Source of the DNA: Apostichopus japonicus
Lineage: Eukaryota; Echinodermata; Holothuroidea; Aspidochirotida; Stichopodidae
Assembly (NCBI RefSeq): GCF_037975245.1
Contig: NC_092576.1
Span: 43,469,611-43,533,610 of the forward strand
Direction of reading: 5' to 3'
DNA: 64,000 nt
Shown: one piece after another, positions 24,074 through 36,199 of the stretch
How the letters are laid out: each line of letters opens with the position of its first letter
Position numbering within the stretch: position 1 is the first letter of the stretch
Notes under the pieces: generated by a model
Databases searched by the model: none
What the model was told of the DNA's origin: nothing
The model's input: the letters and a program-made list of their open reading frames with translations, nothing else
Made by a program: the position numbers and the translations under genes

Positions 24074-24655
24074 CAGTGGCGGCGGAACCGGGGGGCTTGG
24101 GGAAGGGGGGAGGGGCTCAGCCCCCAATGAAAAAGTTGAGGGGGCAAATGCATGATAAGCCCCCCCCCCCCCAATATTTACCAAGGCTCCGAAACGTGCA
24201 TCTGCCCATGTTTCAATGCATACTTGTCGATCTGTCCGATGCACACGTATACTATATATATGTGTAATAATTTTAGTAAATGCTGGGGGGACCCTCGGCC
24301 CGTCCCCTGGCTATAGACCACATTGTCACCCCGACCGCGTCTTCACCCCCCCCCCCCCCGTGAAATGTGGAAGCAGTAATAGCTACACTCTTAAAACACC
24401 ATTGAATAAACAAATTACAATGTTTTTACAGATTTTTACGTGCAATCTGAGAAATTGCAGGTTTGAGACCCATATTTTAGGGCTAGGTATTCGCAGCATT
24501 AAACATTCGGGAAGTGCCGTTTCCGGCCATCTGGGGGTTTGAAAAACCCAAAACTATATTGTACGCTCCGCGCCAACCGATGGTGGCGCTCCGCTTAGAT
24601 AGTCTCCAGACATTAGCCCCCCTCCCCCAATAATTTTCCCGTTCCGCCGCGCCTG
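24074..24655. mobile_element. hAT-like MITE, GC-rich ends
   Basis: The left end CAGTGGCGGCGGAACCGGGG is matched, with indels, by the inverted right end (CCCGTTCCGCCGCGCCTG). The flanks carry GGCTGTA at 24067-24073 and again at 24656-24662, a 7-bp or imperfect 8-bp duplication. Poly-C tracts and the CGATGGTGGCGCTCCGCTTA block link it to the cluster at 20585-22190. It contains no transposase. Confidence 0.6.
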
Positions 24656-24662
24656 GGCTGTA

Positions 24663-25633
24663 GTCAGGGTTACCTCCCATGGAGTGGTCACCAATCTAGC
24701 AATTTTTTTCTAATGTTAGTATTATTTTCAGGAGTGTTTGAAAAGGGGACATAATCCGGGAGCTGAGAGTTCAGTTTACTACTCAGCCTTCAGAGTATAT
24801 GAGTTTATTATTAATATTTTGCAGTATTTTGCTTCTCTTTACTGTTCATGTTCACTGTACATTTCTTTGCAGTGAATTATATTTTATACATTTTGTACTT
24901 CAGCATTTCTTTCTTATAAAAACAAAATCATTCATTCATAATCCAACAAAAATCGGAGAGGAACTTCTGAAATTAATAAAAACGGTCAACAACTATATAT
25001 ACCCTGTGTCATTGCGAATTATTAATTAGTAAATTTTCTTGTTATTAACTTTCCCCCTCTGTAATAATTTACCATTTTAAGCTGCATGATTGGGGAAACT
25101 ATTTACCGCTATTTTAAACGCATTGGGAATTAGTTAGATAATACTGGGACCTTACGGTATATGAGCAAGCGGGGAGGGGAGGGGGGGGGGGGGGGTCAGA
25201 GCTAATCATCCCAAATTAGATCATATGTTCGTATTATTTTCAATTATAGATATCTATATCAGTAAAAGAAAAATGCGTCTTTTTTGTGCCCCTGTCTAAT
25301 ACAAGAAAACGTTTGTTTTGATAAATAGGACATTCCTGCGATCTAAGTGAATAACATTGAAGAAATGGTTCTTCATGTGATGCAGCCATTGTACAGGAAT
25401 GCTAAATCGTGTGTTGTTAATATGGGCAGATCCGTCAACTCTCCCGGTTTTACCGGGAGGCTCCCGGTTTTTACCCGAATCTCCCGGCCTCCCGGTTTCA
25501 TATTCTATTCTCCCGGTTTTTTAATGTTTCATCACTTGCGACATTTCTGAAAATAGCCAACAATTAGTCCCACAGTAACGCTGAAAAGGAAAGGCTGTTC
25601 AGTGTAGTTCGCAAGAACAAGACAGACAGTCGG
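24663..25633. other. AT-rich DNA with a CCCGGTTTT-rich patch
   Basis: No gene seen. At 25437-25520 a TCTCCCGGTTTT word is repeated five or six times (short tandem array). A G homopolymer lies near 25178-25195. Confidence 0.45.
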
Positions 25634-25645
25634 TCAAGTCTCAAG

Positions 25646-26516
25646 GGGAATTCCGCGAGACCGAAGGTCCGCGAGACCGAAGGTCCGCGAGACCGAAATT
25701 AAAGAAAGGTCCGCGAGACCGAAATTTAAAAAAGGTCCGCGAGACCGAAATTAAAAAAAGGTCCGCGAGACCGAAATTAAAAAAAGGTCCGCGAGACCGA
25801 AATTAAAAAAAAGGTCCGCGAGACCGAAATTAAAGAAAGGTCCGCGAGACCGAAATTAAAAAGGTCCGCGAGACCGAAATTAAAAATGGCCCGCGAGACC
25901 GAAGGTCCGCGAGACCGAAACTATTACTAGGCCCCACGACATCGACGTAGCCAGACATTTAAAGCGGGGCACATTTTGAGATTGAAATGGGGGGGGGGGT
26001 GGGTCTCTGTTGAGATTTTTTTCAACAATTGAAAGTCCTTAGATGCGATCTGGTGCAATATTTTGCCAGTTTCATCATTATCAATATGATATCATATTTT
26101 CAGCAGATTTTGTTTCCTGTTTGAATTCTTTTACATATTCTTTTACATATTATATCAGAAAGACAAACATAGTTCTCCTTTATAATTTCTCCAGTAGGAT
26201 GACTCTTGTTTATTGTCCAATGTCTGGACTTTAAAGCAGCATTTTGCGTCTTTTTTTCTTTCTTTTTCTCAACCTCACTGAATCCAACAGTTAAATTATT
26301 TTAAAATTTATTATGAGGAAATTGTGTCAACTGTTACGGGCTAGAGGTTAAAAGTTGACCCCTAATTAACTTCTGTCTCGCGGAACTTCGGTCTCGCGGA
26401 CCTTTTTTAAATTTCGGTCTCGCGGACCTTTTTTTTAATTTCGGTCTCGCGGACCTTCGGTCTCGCGGACCTTTTTTAATTTCGGTCTCGCGGACCTTCG
26501 GTCTCGTGGACTGTAA
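25646..26516. mobile_element. Foldback-type element made of inverted tandem arrays (871 bp)
   Basis: The left arm (25646-25921) holds 12 copies of CCGCGAGACCGAA, mostly spaced about 25 bp apart by ATTAAAAAAAGGT. The right arm (about 26376-26512) holds 7 copies of the same word inverted (TTCGGTCTCGCGG). A loop of about 455 bp separates them. The 12-bp direct repeat TCAAGTCTCAAG flanks both sides (25634-25645 and 26517-26528). Inverted tandem arrays plus a target duplication are the signature of foldback transposons, which elsewhere are related to Mutator-like elements with duplications near 9 bp. The loop encodes no protein I recognise. Confidence 0.75.
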
Positions 26517-26949
26517 TCAAGTCTCAAGCTTGATGGGACTCTTTATCTAGCATACTAGCCATGAAGTCACAGTACCCAGAGTCCACTGTTCCCTGTTTCA
26601 AATGGAAGCCTACTTAAGAAACCCTGTAGAAAGCGAGGCGAGCTGCTGTAAAGTACAACAAGAAACACTGATTAGATGATTCTCTCACTGTATTGCATAA
26701 GTATAGACTATACTTATTTAGGAGTATTTATCCCATTTCAGTTGAAAATTACCAACCTCCCTATTTTCCCCTTGTTCTCCCTATTTTTTGGCCCTGAAAA
26801 ATGTTATTCTCCCTTTTTGGGGGTCAAACAGGTTGACAGGTATGATATGGGACCGTAAACAGAATAGGATTTATTTGATGATTATTGGGCGTTGGACAGG
26901 GGGGAAACTTATTTTCAACAAAATATTCATCATCTTTAAGGGACTAAAC

Positions 26950-27355
26950 CAGGGTTGTCCAACCTACGGCCCCCGGGCCACAGTCCGGTCCGCCACGGGG
27001 TTGCGTCCGGCCCGCCAGAGATGATCTACGGTGCGAAATTTTAGTGAGCAGATTTATTGATAACAATTTGAAGCTATATAATCAATCATTCGAACCTTCT
27101 GGGTCCAAAAACTGCATACAGGTCAGTTTGTGTGACACTCTCTTAGCGGAGGGGGGGGGGGGGGACGGCTGAACTTTATTAATCTGTTTTATCAGGAAGG
27201 AAAATAAATCAGTGCGCTCCGCGCGCAGTGCTCACATTTTGTTGCCTTGGGCTTCGGGCAAAAAATCGAAAAATCGAGCATAGGGTTCATGCGGCCCCCT
27301 CCTTCATCATAATCATTCCATATTGCCCTCCTCTGCAAAAGGTTGGACAACCCTG
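26950..27355. mobile_element. hAT-like MITE (406 bp, 8-bp duplication GACTAAAC)
   Basis: The left end CAGGGTTGTCCAACCTACGG and the right end (AAAAGGTTGGACAACCCTG) are inverted repeats. Perfect 8-bp direct repeats GACTAAAC lie at 26942-26949 and 27356-27363. CAG...CTG termini with an 8-bp duplication define hAT. The interior has a G homopolymer at about 27150 and a CGCTCCGCGCGC stretch. It contains no transposase. Confidence 0.85.
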
Positions 27356-27363
27356 GACTAAAC

Positions 27364-27669
27364 GATTTAAGCGGCTCTTTCATATAACATTCACATGAAG
27401 ATGACGTGGAGGTCTTTCACTGTGTTGCGCGCGATGACACTTTAGTCTTTACTGAGAGTGAGAAGGACTACCAATTTAGCTTTAATCTGTGTCAAGACAT
27501 ACTACTGTGATTATTAGAATATGACCGTCAATATCGATAAGACAAAAGTGGTTGTATTTTCAGGGGTAACATTAAAAGAAAACCATATTTAGGGATAAAG
27601 TTCTTGGCGTTACGGACAGTTATTCTTTCCTTTGGGTATTCAATTTAACTTTAATAATAAATTTACTTA
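27364..27669. other. Intergenic DNA, no gene seen
   Basis: No repeat end or exon identified. Confidence 0.4.
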
Positions 27670-28490
27670 TGCCAAAGCTTTGCAAGTAGGCCTAATTCAG
27701 GTACAGAGCATTGCAAATAAATAAAGCAGTCAAAGCATTGTAAGTAAATCAGATACAAAGGGCATTGTACATTTAAAGCATTGGGAGTACATCAGGCACA
27801 GAGGGCCTTGTACAGTTAAAGCATTGTTAGTAAATCAGGCAGTTAAAGCATTGATAGTAAATCAGGTACAGAGGGCATTGTGCAGTTAAAGCATTGCAAG
27901 TGAACCAGGCACAAAGGGCATTGTACAGTTAAAGCATTGGGAGTACATCAGGCACAGAGGGCCTTGTACAGTTAAAGCATTGTTAGTAAATCAGGCAGTT
28001 AAAGCATTGATAGTAAATCAGGTGCAGAGGGCATTGTGCAGTTAAGGCATTGTAAGTAATCAGGCAGTTAAAGCATTGCAAGTATATCAGGTACAGAGGG
28101 CACTCTGCAGTTAAAGCATTGCAAGTAAAGCAGAAACAGAAAGCATTGTGCAGATAAAGCATTGCAAGTTAAATCAGGCACAAAGGGCATTGTACAGTAA
28201 AAGCATTTTTAAGTAAATCAGGTACAGAAAGCATTGTACAGTTGAAGCATTGTAACTAAATCAGGCCATTAAAGCATTGGAAGTAAATTGGGCACAAAGG
28301 GCATTGTACAGTGTAAGCATTGGAAGTAAACCAGGCACAGAGGGAAATGTACAGTTGAAGCATTGCAAGTAAACCAAGCACAGAGGCAGTGTACAGTTAA
28401 AGGCATTAGAAGTAAATCTGACACAGAGTGCATATACTGTTAAAGTATTCTAAGTAAATCAGGCAGTGTACAGTTACAACATTACGACAT
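27670..28490. repeat. 43-bp minisatellite, about 19 units
   Basis: Tandem units follow the pattern AAAGCATTGNAAGTAAATCA, then GGCACAGAGGGCATTGTACAGTT. Many are intact, and some are truncated to 'AAATCAGGCAGTT'. A longer block of several units is repeated nearly unchanged (compare about 27765-27880 with 27930-28045), showing higher-order duplication. Confidence 0.85.
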
Positions 28491-28572
28491 CATCCACACC
28501 ATTCGGGAAATTCCCTGTTGTACGACCTGAATATTACTAGTAGATCGCGATACATTACCCAATCACACTCGA

Positions 28573-28862
28573 GTATTTAATAATAATAATAAGCATCAGT
28601 TATTATTACGATGCTTAAGCGACCACAAATGTGGGAAAACCCCGCAAGGGCCTTTACATGTCGGCTTCCGATTCAACATTTTAACTTATATTCGGAAACT
28701 TTTCGATTTAGAAAGTCATTTCAGATGGGAATACCGTAGATTGCTCTTGGATGAAAACCCACCTTATTATGACCCTGCCGGGAATCGAACCTGGATCCCG
28801 CCCGATTGCTAAGCATCATTGCTTCAAATGCCACCACCTTTTTCCACTTGGCCACAGCACCG
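28573..28862 (-). repeat. tRNA-derived SINE
   Basis: On the minus strand the head contains an A-box (TGGCCAAGTGG, 28844-28854) and a B-box within GGTTCGATTCCC (28780-28791), spaced like a class II tRNA with a long variable arm (Leu/Ser type). The head is followed by about 170 bp of unrelated body and a 3' tail of ATT repeats (near 28573-28590). It lacks good tRNA cloverleaf pairing beyond the boxes and is followed by a SINE-like body, so it is a retroposon and not a tRNA gene. I found no clear target duplication. Confidence 0.7.
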
Positions 28863-29690
28863 GTATAAATTTCGTGTATATAAATTAGATCATCGGTTCT
28901 GTTCAGAGGGTATACCTATGTAATGTATTTTTACCCTCCATATTTCACTAAACCCAGTACAGGGGGTTAACATAAAATCAAAGTTTACTCACGGCTGTGG
29001 TTCACTGCATTGGATTCGCCTGCTCTGTTTAGAAACCCAACGTAACATTCTCGAATAAAAAAAAAGACCTGCCAAGGTAGACAACCGCGTATATATGATT
29101 GGCTAGAAGGGAAGAAGGGGTGAGTCTGCGGGGGGGGGGGGGGAGATGATAAGAGGTGTATACATCCAATGTTTCGAGCTCACAAAACCAACAAATCCGG
29201 ATGTTTACTTTGTTTCCGGGATGACGTTGCTCCCATTACGTGAGGAGTCGGCTTCGAACCCGGGGTCACACCCTCCCTTTCTAAAATCCTGAATCGACAG
29301 ATATAGCGAGACTAGCGAAACTTATCAGTCAAGAAAATAGATTGGCCTGTCTAAGTTGCCCAACATTCAAGAACAAAACATGATGACAGCAAAGTATATA
29401 GGTTTCAAAATTATAAGGTACGGTTTTGTTTTCCGATTTCGTCAAATAAAAAATTGTAAATATATATAAATATAAAATTTAATGTTACCTTGAAACCGAT
29501 AATTCTTAAGAAATCAGTAAAACAATAATGTCATATTCACTTTGGTTCAAACTCCTTTGTTCTTCTTCATATTTACTAAATAATAATCATAAAGACTGCC
29601 ACTATGGTTCCTTGTTCGGCGAATATATTAAAGTGTTGTACAGTATATCATCACCCAATTTGTTGAATATAAATGCCGACATATACCCGC
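28863..29690. other. Intergenic DNA, no gene seen
   Basis: Contains a G homopolymer near 29131-29143; only short ORFs. Confidence 0.4.
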
Positions 29691-29692
29691 TA

Positions 29693-30335
29693 TTAACCTA
29701 CAACTGTATTCCAAGTTTGGATAAAATCTGATTGAAGGTTGTGGAGTTATTGCAATTTGAATATTTTGGCCCCTCCCAAAAATATTGGGCCCAAACAAAG
29801 TGGCTCAAAACTATATTTACCCCTAAAACTTGAGCACCAAATAAAGTGGGCCCAAAAATGCTGGGTCTCGCAAATTCAGACCTAACGAATGTGTCCTAAG
29901 TCCCAACATCATTTGGGGTCGAAAAAAAATTGGGGCACCTGGACCAAATAAATTAACCTTGTTTTGTTTGGGGCCTAGATGGACCCCACAAAAGTAGGCC
30001 TACATGTATCAGCTACTTTGCATACAATCCGAATTACAGCTGCAGAATTATTGCAATGTAAAGCATTAATTGTGGGCTCAAAGGGTCCCAAAAATATTGG
30101 GCCCACAAATTCGGGCCCAAACGAATGTGTCCCAAAATGCATTTGAGTTAAAAATAAATTTTGGGACACACCCAACCAAAAACAATGTGCCCAGAATTTT
30201 TGGGCGGCTCAGGTGGTTCTTACAACATAAATGAGGCCTATATGTAGAGTACTAGCAATTAACCGACAACTGTATCCCAAGTTTGGCTACAATCAGACTT
30301 ATGGTTGCGGACTTATTCCAATGTAAAGATTTTTT
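29693..30335. repeat. Diverged tandem duplication with GGGCCC-rich linkers
   Basis: The phrase 'CAACTGTATTCCAAGTTTGG' followed by ATTGCAATTTGA or ATTCCAATGTAAAG recurs at about 29693, 30003 (degenerate) and 30259. The linkers consist of TTGGGCCCA/AAATATTGGGCCC words. Spacing is about 255-310 bp. It is non-coding and lies just downstream of the sulfotransferase stop codon, so it may form part of its 3' UTR or flank. Confidence 0.6.
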
Positions 30336-30503
30336 TACGTTTGACCCCATAACCTCATTAATATTCATAGGTTCAGCGCCACGATGGGGCACACCTTCTC
30401 CCTCTAGTATACATCTACATAGCAAGTAGAGGAAATACATCACTCAATTGTTGAGTTATCGCGGATTCACAACTATTTCTTTCACTTTTGTTTGTTCCTC
30501 ATA

Positions 30504-31926
30504 TCAATGTTCCATAATGTTCACTTTTAACTTCTTCAGGCGTTGTTTTTGTCGGTCGAAAATTGCCCTGCCTTTCTCATAAATTTGTATATCATAAAAT
30601 AAAGCTTTCTTAACCTCTGGACTCGCTTGCAGAATTCTTTTATCCTTATTCTTATTGATATCAGTACTCGACCGCTTGGAAGGACTTTTATTGATTTGCT
30701 TGCCTCTACATCGACGGTAGAAAGGTAAGTCATAGGTAACAGAGAGCATCTTCAAAGATAAGTCAAAATCTTCCGTCAGCCCAATTACTGAAAACCAAGA
30801 CTCTAAATTATCTAAAACGTTCTCCAATAAATGCATTTTCCCTGTGTTATTCAATACGTTGCTTAAATATGCTTTCTCTTTGAACCAGCACTGGTGGGTG
30901 TCATTATAGTTAATATACTTCATCGACCCCTTCGGAATGAAATCTATATCACCGTTATCGAATATCTCGTGTATGACGTCATTATTCCGACAATACCCTC
31001 TCTGCATCAACAGTTGGTAAAAGAAATAACTGCCTTGATAAATCGCCCATTCTCGCAGGGTGAAGTTGCCCACTCTTAAAGGTCCACACAGCTGGTCCCA
31101 GTACTGGACCCGACAATAATAATAAGACGAAATAACTCGATCGTAAGGATCCCGCAAGACCGTAAAATAGGAACAATTCTTAGCCGGAGAGAGCTGGCAC
31201 ACGCCAAAGGAGTAACCCCCGGCAAATGCATTGTGTTTGACGATATCACTGGGCTTTAAAGTCGATATCACTTTCGACGAATAGATGAGAAGGGAATGAT
31301 TTGTTAAAATTCCCTTTCTCTGCATACTCGTTAGGCAAATCTTGATAGACGAACCGGCCGCCTTATTGTGATGAAGAAAAGCCAGGACGCCCTCTTTATA
31401 GTCAACCGGTCGTAGACCCCGATCTATTCCACAGAGGAAATAATTGGGAAGCGTGTTTCCGCCTAGAGGAAGCAGAGAGGTTAGGTCTAATTTTGCCGTC
31501 GTCTTTGCGAAATTTGCATTTCCGTCATTATGGTCACCTGGTGGTGCAGGGTTGTTGTTAGCCACGACACCAGGTTCTTCTAAAGCAAACGTGTTCCTTC
31601 CGCCCCACTGTCCATTGGCTCTGTCGTCGGTTTCATGGGACGTCAACGTTCCTGCTAATATCTGAACCTGGGATTGACCAAGTCTCGATGAGTCATCGGA
31701 TGTTCCATACCCGTCCTGTAACTGTTTGTCATTGCGTCCTCCTGATATTCCAAACGTCCCACTGCCCACGTTCGGGTCACCGGGCTCCAAATATCTTGCC
31801 CCGTTCCCATCGATGACGTCATTCTGTAACATGGTTTCGTCCTGACCACTTATATCGGTTACAATCGATGACCCACGGTTTGTGAATTTTTGCTTGGCCC
31901 AGAGTGTGAAGTTACCTTCCTCCAAT
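30504..31926 (-). CDS. Sulfotransferase, exon 2 (stalk and catalytic domain)
   Basis: This 474-codon terminal exon begins right after an acceptor with a polypyrimidine tract (TTTATCTACAG); the first base completes a split Glu codon. The first open-frame codon is TTG, so this exon cannot start translation and needs exon 1 at 45328-45515. Exon residues 1-170 are a polar, Gly/Asn/Asp-rich stalk. Residues 184-193 hold HHNKAAGSS, the PAPS 5'-phosphosulfate-binding loop. Residues 257-268 hold LRDPYDRVISSY, the 3'-phosphate-binding segment. A GLTEDFDLSLKML segment lies near the C-terminus. Sequons such as NFT, NHS and NCS fit a lumenal protein. The order matches the Sulfotransfer_2 fold of Golgi carbohydrate sulfotransferases; the exact sugar acceptor cannot be told. 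Confidence 0.85.
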
Positions 31927-31972
31927 CTGTAGATAAAAAAAAACGTGACAAAGAGATTAAGGTTTTTTTTTT

Positions 31973-32357
31973 TTTAAAGGGTGTGAAGACTCGCGCAAAA
32001 AAAGAAACGTCTGATGCCGGTAATTTGACCTAGTTTCGAATGAGGTGTAACAGAAGTGTTAAAAACTACCATCGATTCCAGAAAATACACACACAGCCTG
32101 CTACAGTCGGTAATTAGACACTAGTGTACAGTCAGTACATACTGTACAGCTGCGGTCAATACCCACAGCACAGTGTACAAACGATACAGCGATGGACATC
32201 TCAGGTCCAGCAAAATATAACATTAAGGTACTGTATCACGTTTCATCACTGTCTGCATTTTGTAGCGACACGAACCAAAACGTCACTTGCAAGCAACACA
32301 AAGTTAATTTTTTTATCAGATGGCCGCACGCGGTTTTGGGCGAGTCTTCACTGCCTT
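31973..32357 (+). repeat. TTAAAGGGTGTGAAG dispersed repeat, copy 2
   Basis: Collinear with 22743-23125: TTAAAGGGTGTGAAGACTCG at the left, GATGGCCGCACGCGGTTTT near the right. It differs by small indels. It lies about 50 bp inside the sulfotransferase intron next to exon 2, on the opposite strand; a poly-T run at about 31961-31974 separates it from the splice acceptor. Confidence 0.75.
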
Positions 32358-33185
32358 TTAGTAACTCCATGGAACGGAAACAAACAACAACAACAACGGG
32401 TAGAAAACAAAGAACTATGACACAAAAACAAAGGAGTGCGCTACTCCACTTTCATGTAATTAATAGTCATTAGATACATGAGTTTCCTACCACACTGCTG
32501 CAAGTCGTATCTTTGCAAGGAAACATACAGTACCGAAATATGAGTAGTGTAACATCCGCCTTTGAAGGTCAACTTAAGGTCAACTTTTGTCAAGAAAAAA
32601 AAAACCTATAAAAGAAACTTACGGCAGTTACATCTTTGGGCATGTTTTCAGCGAATCATAAATTCATAATCATAATATTTTTTTTTTCCCATTTTTTTTG
32701 GGCTTGTTTGGGATGCTGAAAGATGAGGAGGATAAATTAAGTCAAGTCACTAATGAGCTAAACAAGTCATTAGGATTGAAGGTTTCTAATGTTTGATTTT
32801 TATTTATTACTATTATTTATTAATAGAAATTCGGGTTGAAGTTGTGTAGCGTGCGCAAAGGTGGGTTCGGCTGGAGCGGAGGGGGGGGGGGGTGGAAGCA
32901 TGGCTTCAACCTCCCATGGTCAGTTGGGGAGGGTGGAAGGTTCAGTCGTGGATTTTGTTTATTATTAGCCGTGGAAGAATTAGATCGATGCTAGCAGTAT
33001 AACCTCTTTTAATTAACAACACACACAAAAGTAAGAGTACAGTATTTTTATAAGCACAACCTTAAGTTCAGTGTTAATTGCAGACCTAATTTATAGTCTT
33101 AAGTATATGGATGTACCATTTATCGTTAGATTTTATTTTCTGGGAGTGGACAACCACACTCCCCCCTTCCCCCCCACCCTCCAAC
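32358..33185. other. Intron sequence, no exon seen
   Basis: AT-rich, with a G homopolymer at about 32881-32891. Nothing else recognised. Confidence 0.4.
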
Positions 33186-33909
33186 CAGTGGCGTACAGTA
33201 GCCAGCATTCTATTATTAGGGGCAAGATTTTTCTTAAGGAAGGGGGGGGGGCAACCTCGTGAAGGTTGATGGTAGGAATTGTGATATATGAAATTGAATA
33301 TAATGATCTTTCAATTCTATCATTTCGAAATACGCTATAGGGGGCCTATGGTTTAACAAATAACAGTAATGCAGCGTGTGTAAATGAATGAATCATTCCG
33401 CACATTATTAAAAGGATACAATGGATAAATTAGCTACTCTAATTCACTACATGCCCAGATTTCCACACAAACAAGTTTCACAAGGCCTACAGGGCCTATA
33501 CGTGCAGTGAAAATTCTCCGCGAGTGGCATCATTGGTCGCTGAAAATGCACATGGGTTGCTAGCGCTAGTTTGTAATGACGCTGTACAACCGGCCAAATT
33601 ATTTACGCTTATTCTGTAGGACGATATTGATCTACGTTCTCCGTATGTGGGTATATATGATTAAGGCCCAAAATGTGTAATATCTCGGTCTGATTACCAA
33701 GTTCTGACCTTATATGAAGTATGAACATGAGCCATGATGTATGAATACTTGTGATTTGAACTCGAATAAAGTAAAAAAGAAGTATTTTGAAAACATTACT
33801 GAATTGATTTGGTGGGGGCGGGGCGGGGGGTGGGGCAAGACTGTAGCACAAAGCAAATTTGGGAGGATTTGCCCCCCCTGCCACCCCCCCTCTGCAGGCT
33901 ACGCCACTG
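33186..33909. mobile_element. hAT-like element (724 bp, 8-bp duplication with one mismatch)
   Basis: The left end CAGTGGCGTACAGTAGCC and the right end GGCTACGCCACTG form short inverted repeats. The flanks are CCTCCAAC (33178-33185) and CCTTCAAC (33910-33917), an 8-bp duplication with one change. G-rich subterminal stretches resemble the ends at 43019 and 24074. The interior frames show no transposase motif. Confidence 0.75.
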
Positions 33910-34091
33910 CCTTCAACATGGAAGTCGGCTAAACTGATCTCAGGGCCAAGTTATATCCCCTTTATAAAGTCCTTCTTCGCCACTATAATTCCCCTTTCAT
34001 GAAGATTCGACCCATAATTCAATGTCTCGGATGACTTTAGAATCCACACCCCGTCCCCGATTTGGAGAAAAACAAGAGCCCAAGGGCACTG

Positions 34092-36199
34092 TGGTTCCTT
34101 GCTTAGGGGTATATGACAATACACATAATATTATCAAGCAAGATTGGGCTCAAATAGTCCAAGTAATTGTGGCCCTACATGTATATACCCATAAAGTAAC
34201 CAACACTATAGCCAACACTTTTGTGATCACAAATTGTGATCAGATTTTTGATCAAAAGGCACTTTTTAGATCTCAATATGGCATAGAAAATGTAAGAAAT
34301 ATAAGGTCACCTACAAGCGGGTCAACAGATATGATAACATTGGTGACCTCAGATGACATGACCATTAAGTTTGAAAATGTTCCACCACCCCATTCACAAC
34401 TTGTCCCAAAATATCAACCGTGGCATTGGGATTTAATTGCATTAAATGTCTAAAAATTAACTTTGAACTTGTATACATAACTTCACACACAAAGGTCACC
34501 CGGAGGTCAACCAATTGAATATTTTTGATCGGTGGGACGTGAATATAGCATCAAAAACTATAAAAATTCAAACCTATTTTTCTTTGCCCATTTTTCCCCC
34601 CAAAATACTCTTTTTTTAACATTAATTAATTAATTTCTAACATAAATAACTTCGCACATAAAGGTCACATGGGGTCAACCCATTGACATTTATGATCAGA
34701 AGGTACCTTTGACATCTGAAAATAGCATCGAAACTGTAAAAATCCCCAAAACAAGTAAAGGTCACCAGAGGTCAAATTGAGGTCAAAGGTCACCCAGATG
34801 TGGGTCAACAATTGCATTACATTGAAGCAACTTCCAACCCTAACGGACAATTCCTTCTCAAGTTATTGCAAAAAAACTAGTTTTTTATCATTAATTGACC
34901 TTTGGTGACCTCGGATCACATGACCGTTCCGTTTGAAAATATTCCCCTATACCATTTGCAACTTGTCCCAAAATATCAACTGTGACACAACTTGGCCCTG
35001 GGAGTTATTGCACTAAATGTCTAAAGATTAACTTTGACCTCATATAACTGAACCCACAAAGGTCACCTTGGGTCAACTCATTGACATTTTTGATCAATGT
35101 GACGTGAATATAGCATCAAACTATAATAATTCAAACAATTTTTTCTTTGCCCATTTTCTCCTGCCAAAATACAAGTTTTTTAACATTAATTGACCTTTGG
35201 TGACCTCGGATCACATGACCTTTAAGTTTAAAAATATTCCCCTTTACCATTTGCAACTTGTCCAAAAATATCACCGTGTCACACCTTGGCACTGGGTTAT
35301 TGCATTAAGTGTCTGAAAATTAACTTTGACCTTGTATAACTTCGCACACGAAGGTCACACGGGTGTCAACCCATTGACATTTTTGATCGGAAGGTACCTT
35401 TGATATCCAAATCTAGCATCAAAACCAAACATTTTCTTTTTTGCTCGTTTCCTCCCAAAATAAGCACATTTTTTCTAATGTGACCTTTGACCTTTTGACC
35501 TTGTTTCCAGATGTAGTTTTATCTCCTTATTCCAAAAAACAAAACGACAAGTCTGTACAGCCATCCTACAGTAACTCTGACCGAAAAACTTTGACCCCCT
35601 ATAACTTTGCACAAAAAGGTCACACGGGGTCAACCTATTGACATTTATGATCAGAAGGTACCTTTGACATCTGAAAATAGCATCGAAACTGTAAAAATCC
35701 CCCGAAACACGTAAAGGTCACCAGAGGTCAAATTGAGGTCAAGGGTCACCCAGATGCGGGTCGACAATTGGATTACATTGAAGCAACTCCCAACCCTAAC
35801 GGACATTTCGTTCTCAAGTTATCGCAAAAATTCTAGTTTTTTATCATTTATTGACCTTTGTTGACCTTTGATCACATTACCGTTAGGTTTGGAAACGATC
35901 CCTTATCCCATTCACAACTACTCCCAAAATATCAACCATGTCGGACCCTGTCAATGGGAGTTATTGCTGTTTTTAATATATTGGTTTTTGGCATCTAACT
36001 GACCTTTGGTGACCTTTGAGGGCACCAAAAACAATAGGGATCTTCCTCTCACTATGGGCTATCCACCCACTAAGTTTGATCATGATACATCATTTCCTTA
36101 TTGAGGTATCATGTACACAAGCCAAGCGTCACATACACACACACGCACACACACGCCAAGTTGAACGCATAGGTTCCTTGCTTCGCAAAAGCAAGGAAC
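34092..36199 (-). repeat. TGACCT-rich repeat, copy C (both termini present)
   Basis: It runs from GGTTCCTTGCTTAGGGG at 34092 to AAGCAAGGAACC at 36199, so GGTTCCTTGCTT forms inverted termini. The right end is a hairpin (about 36172-36199) like the one at 4326. Modules match copies A and B in reverse order and orientation. This copy gives the full layout of about 2.1 kb. No clean target duplication was seen. The 143-codon frame at its left end is only a by-product of the repeat. Confidence 0.75.

Noticed and set aside
25646-26516. CRISPR-like array of short repeats
   Set aside because: Units are nearly contiguous with A-rich spacers that are not unique, arms are inverted, and the DNA is eukaryotic; a foldback element explains it.
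28780-28862. tRNA gene
   Set aside because: A and B boxes are present, but the cloverleaf is poor and a SINE body with an ATT tail follows.
34022-34453. 143-codon plus-strand frame
   Set aside because: It lies within the TGACCT-rich repeat; the same DNA occurs at 11400-11700 and 13900-14110 without keeping the frame.
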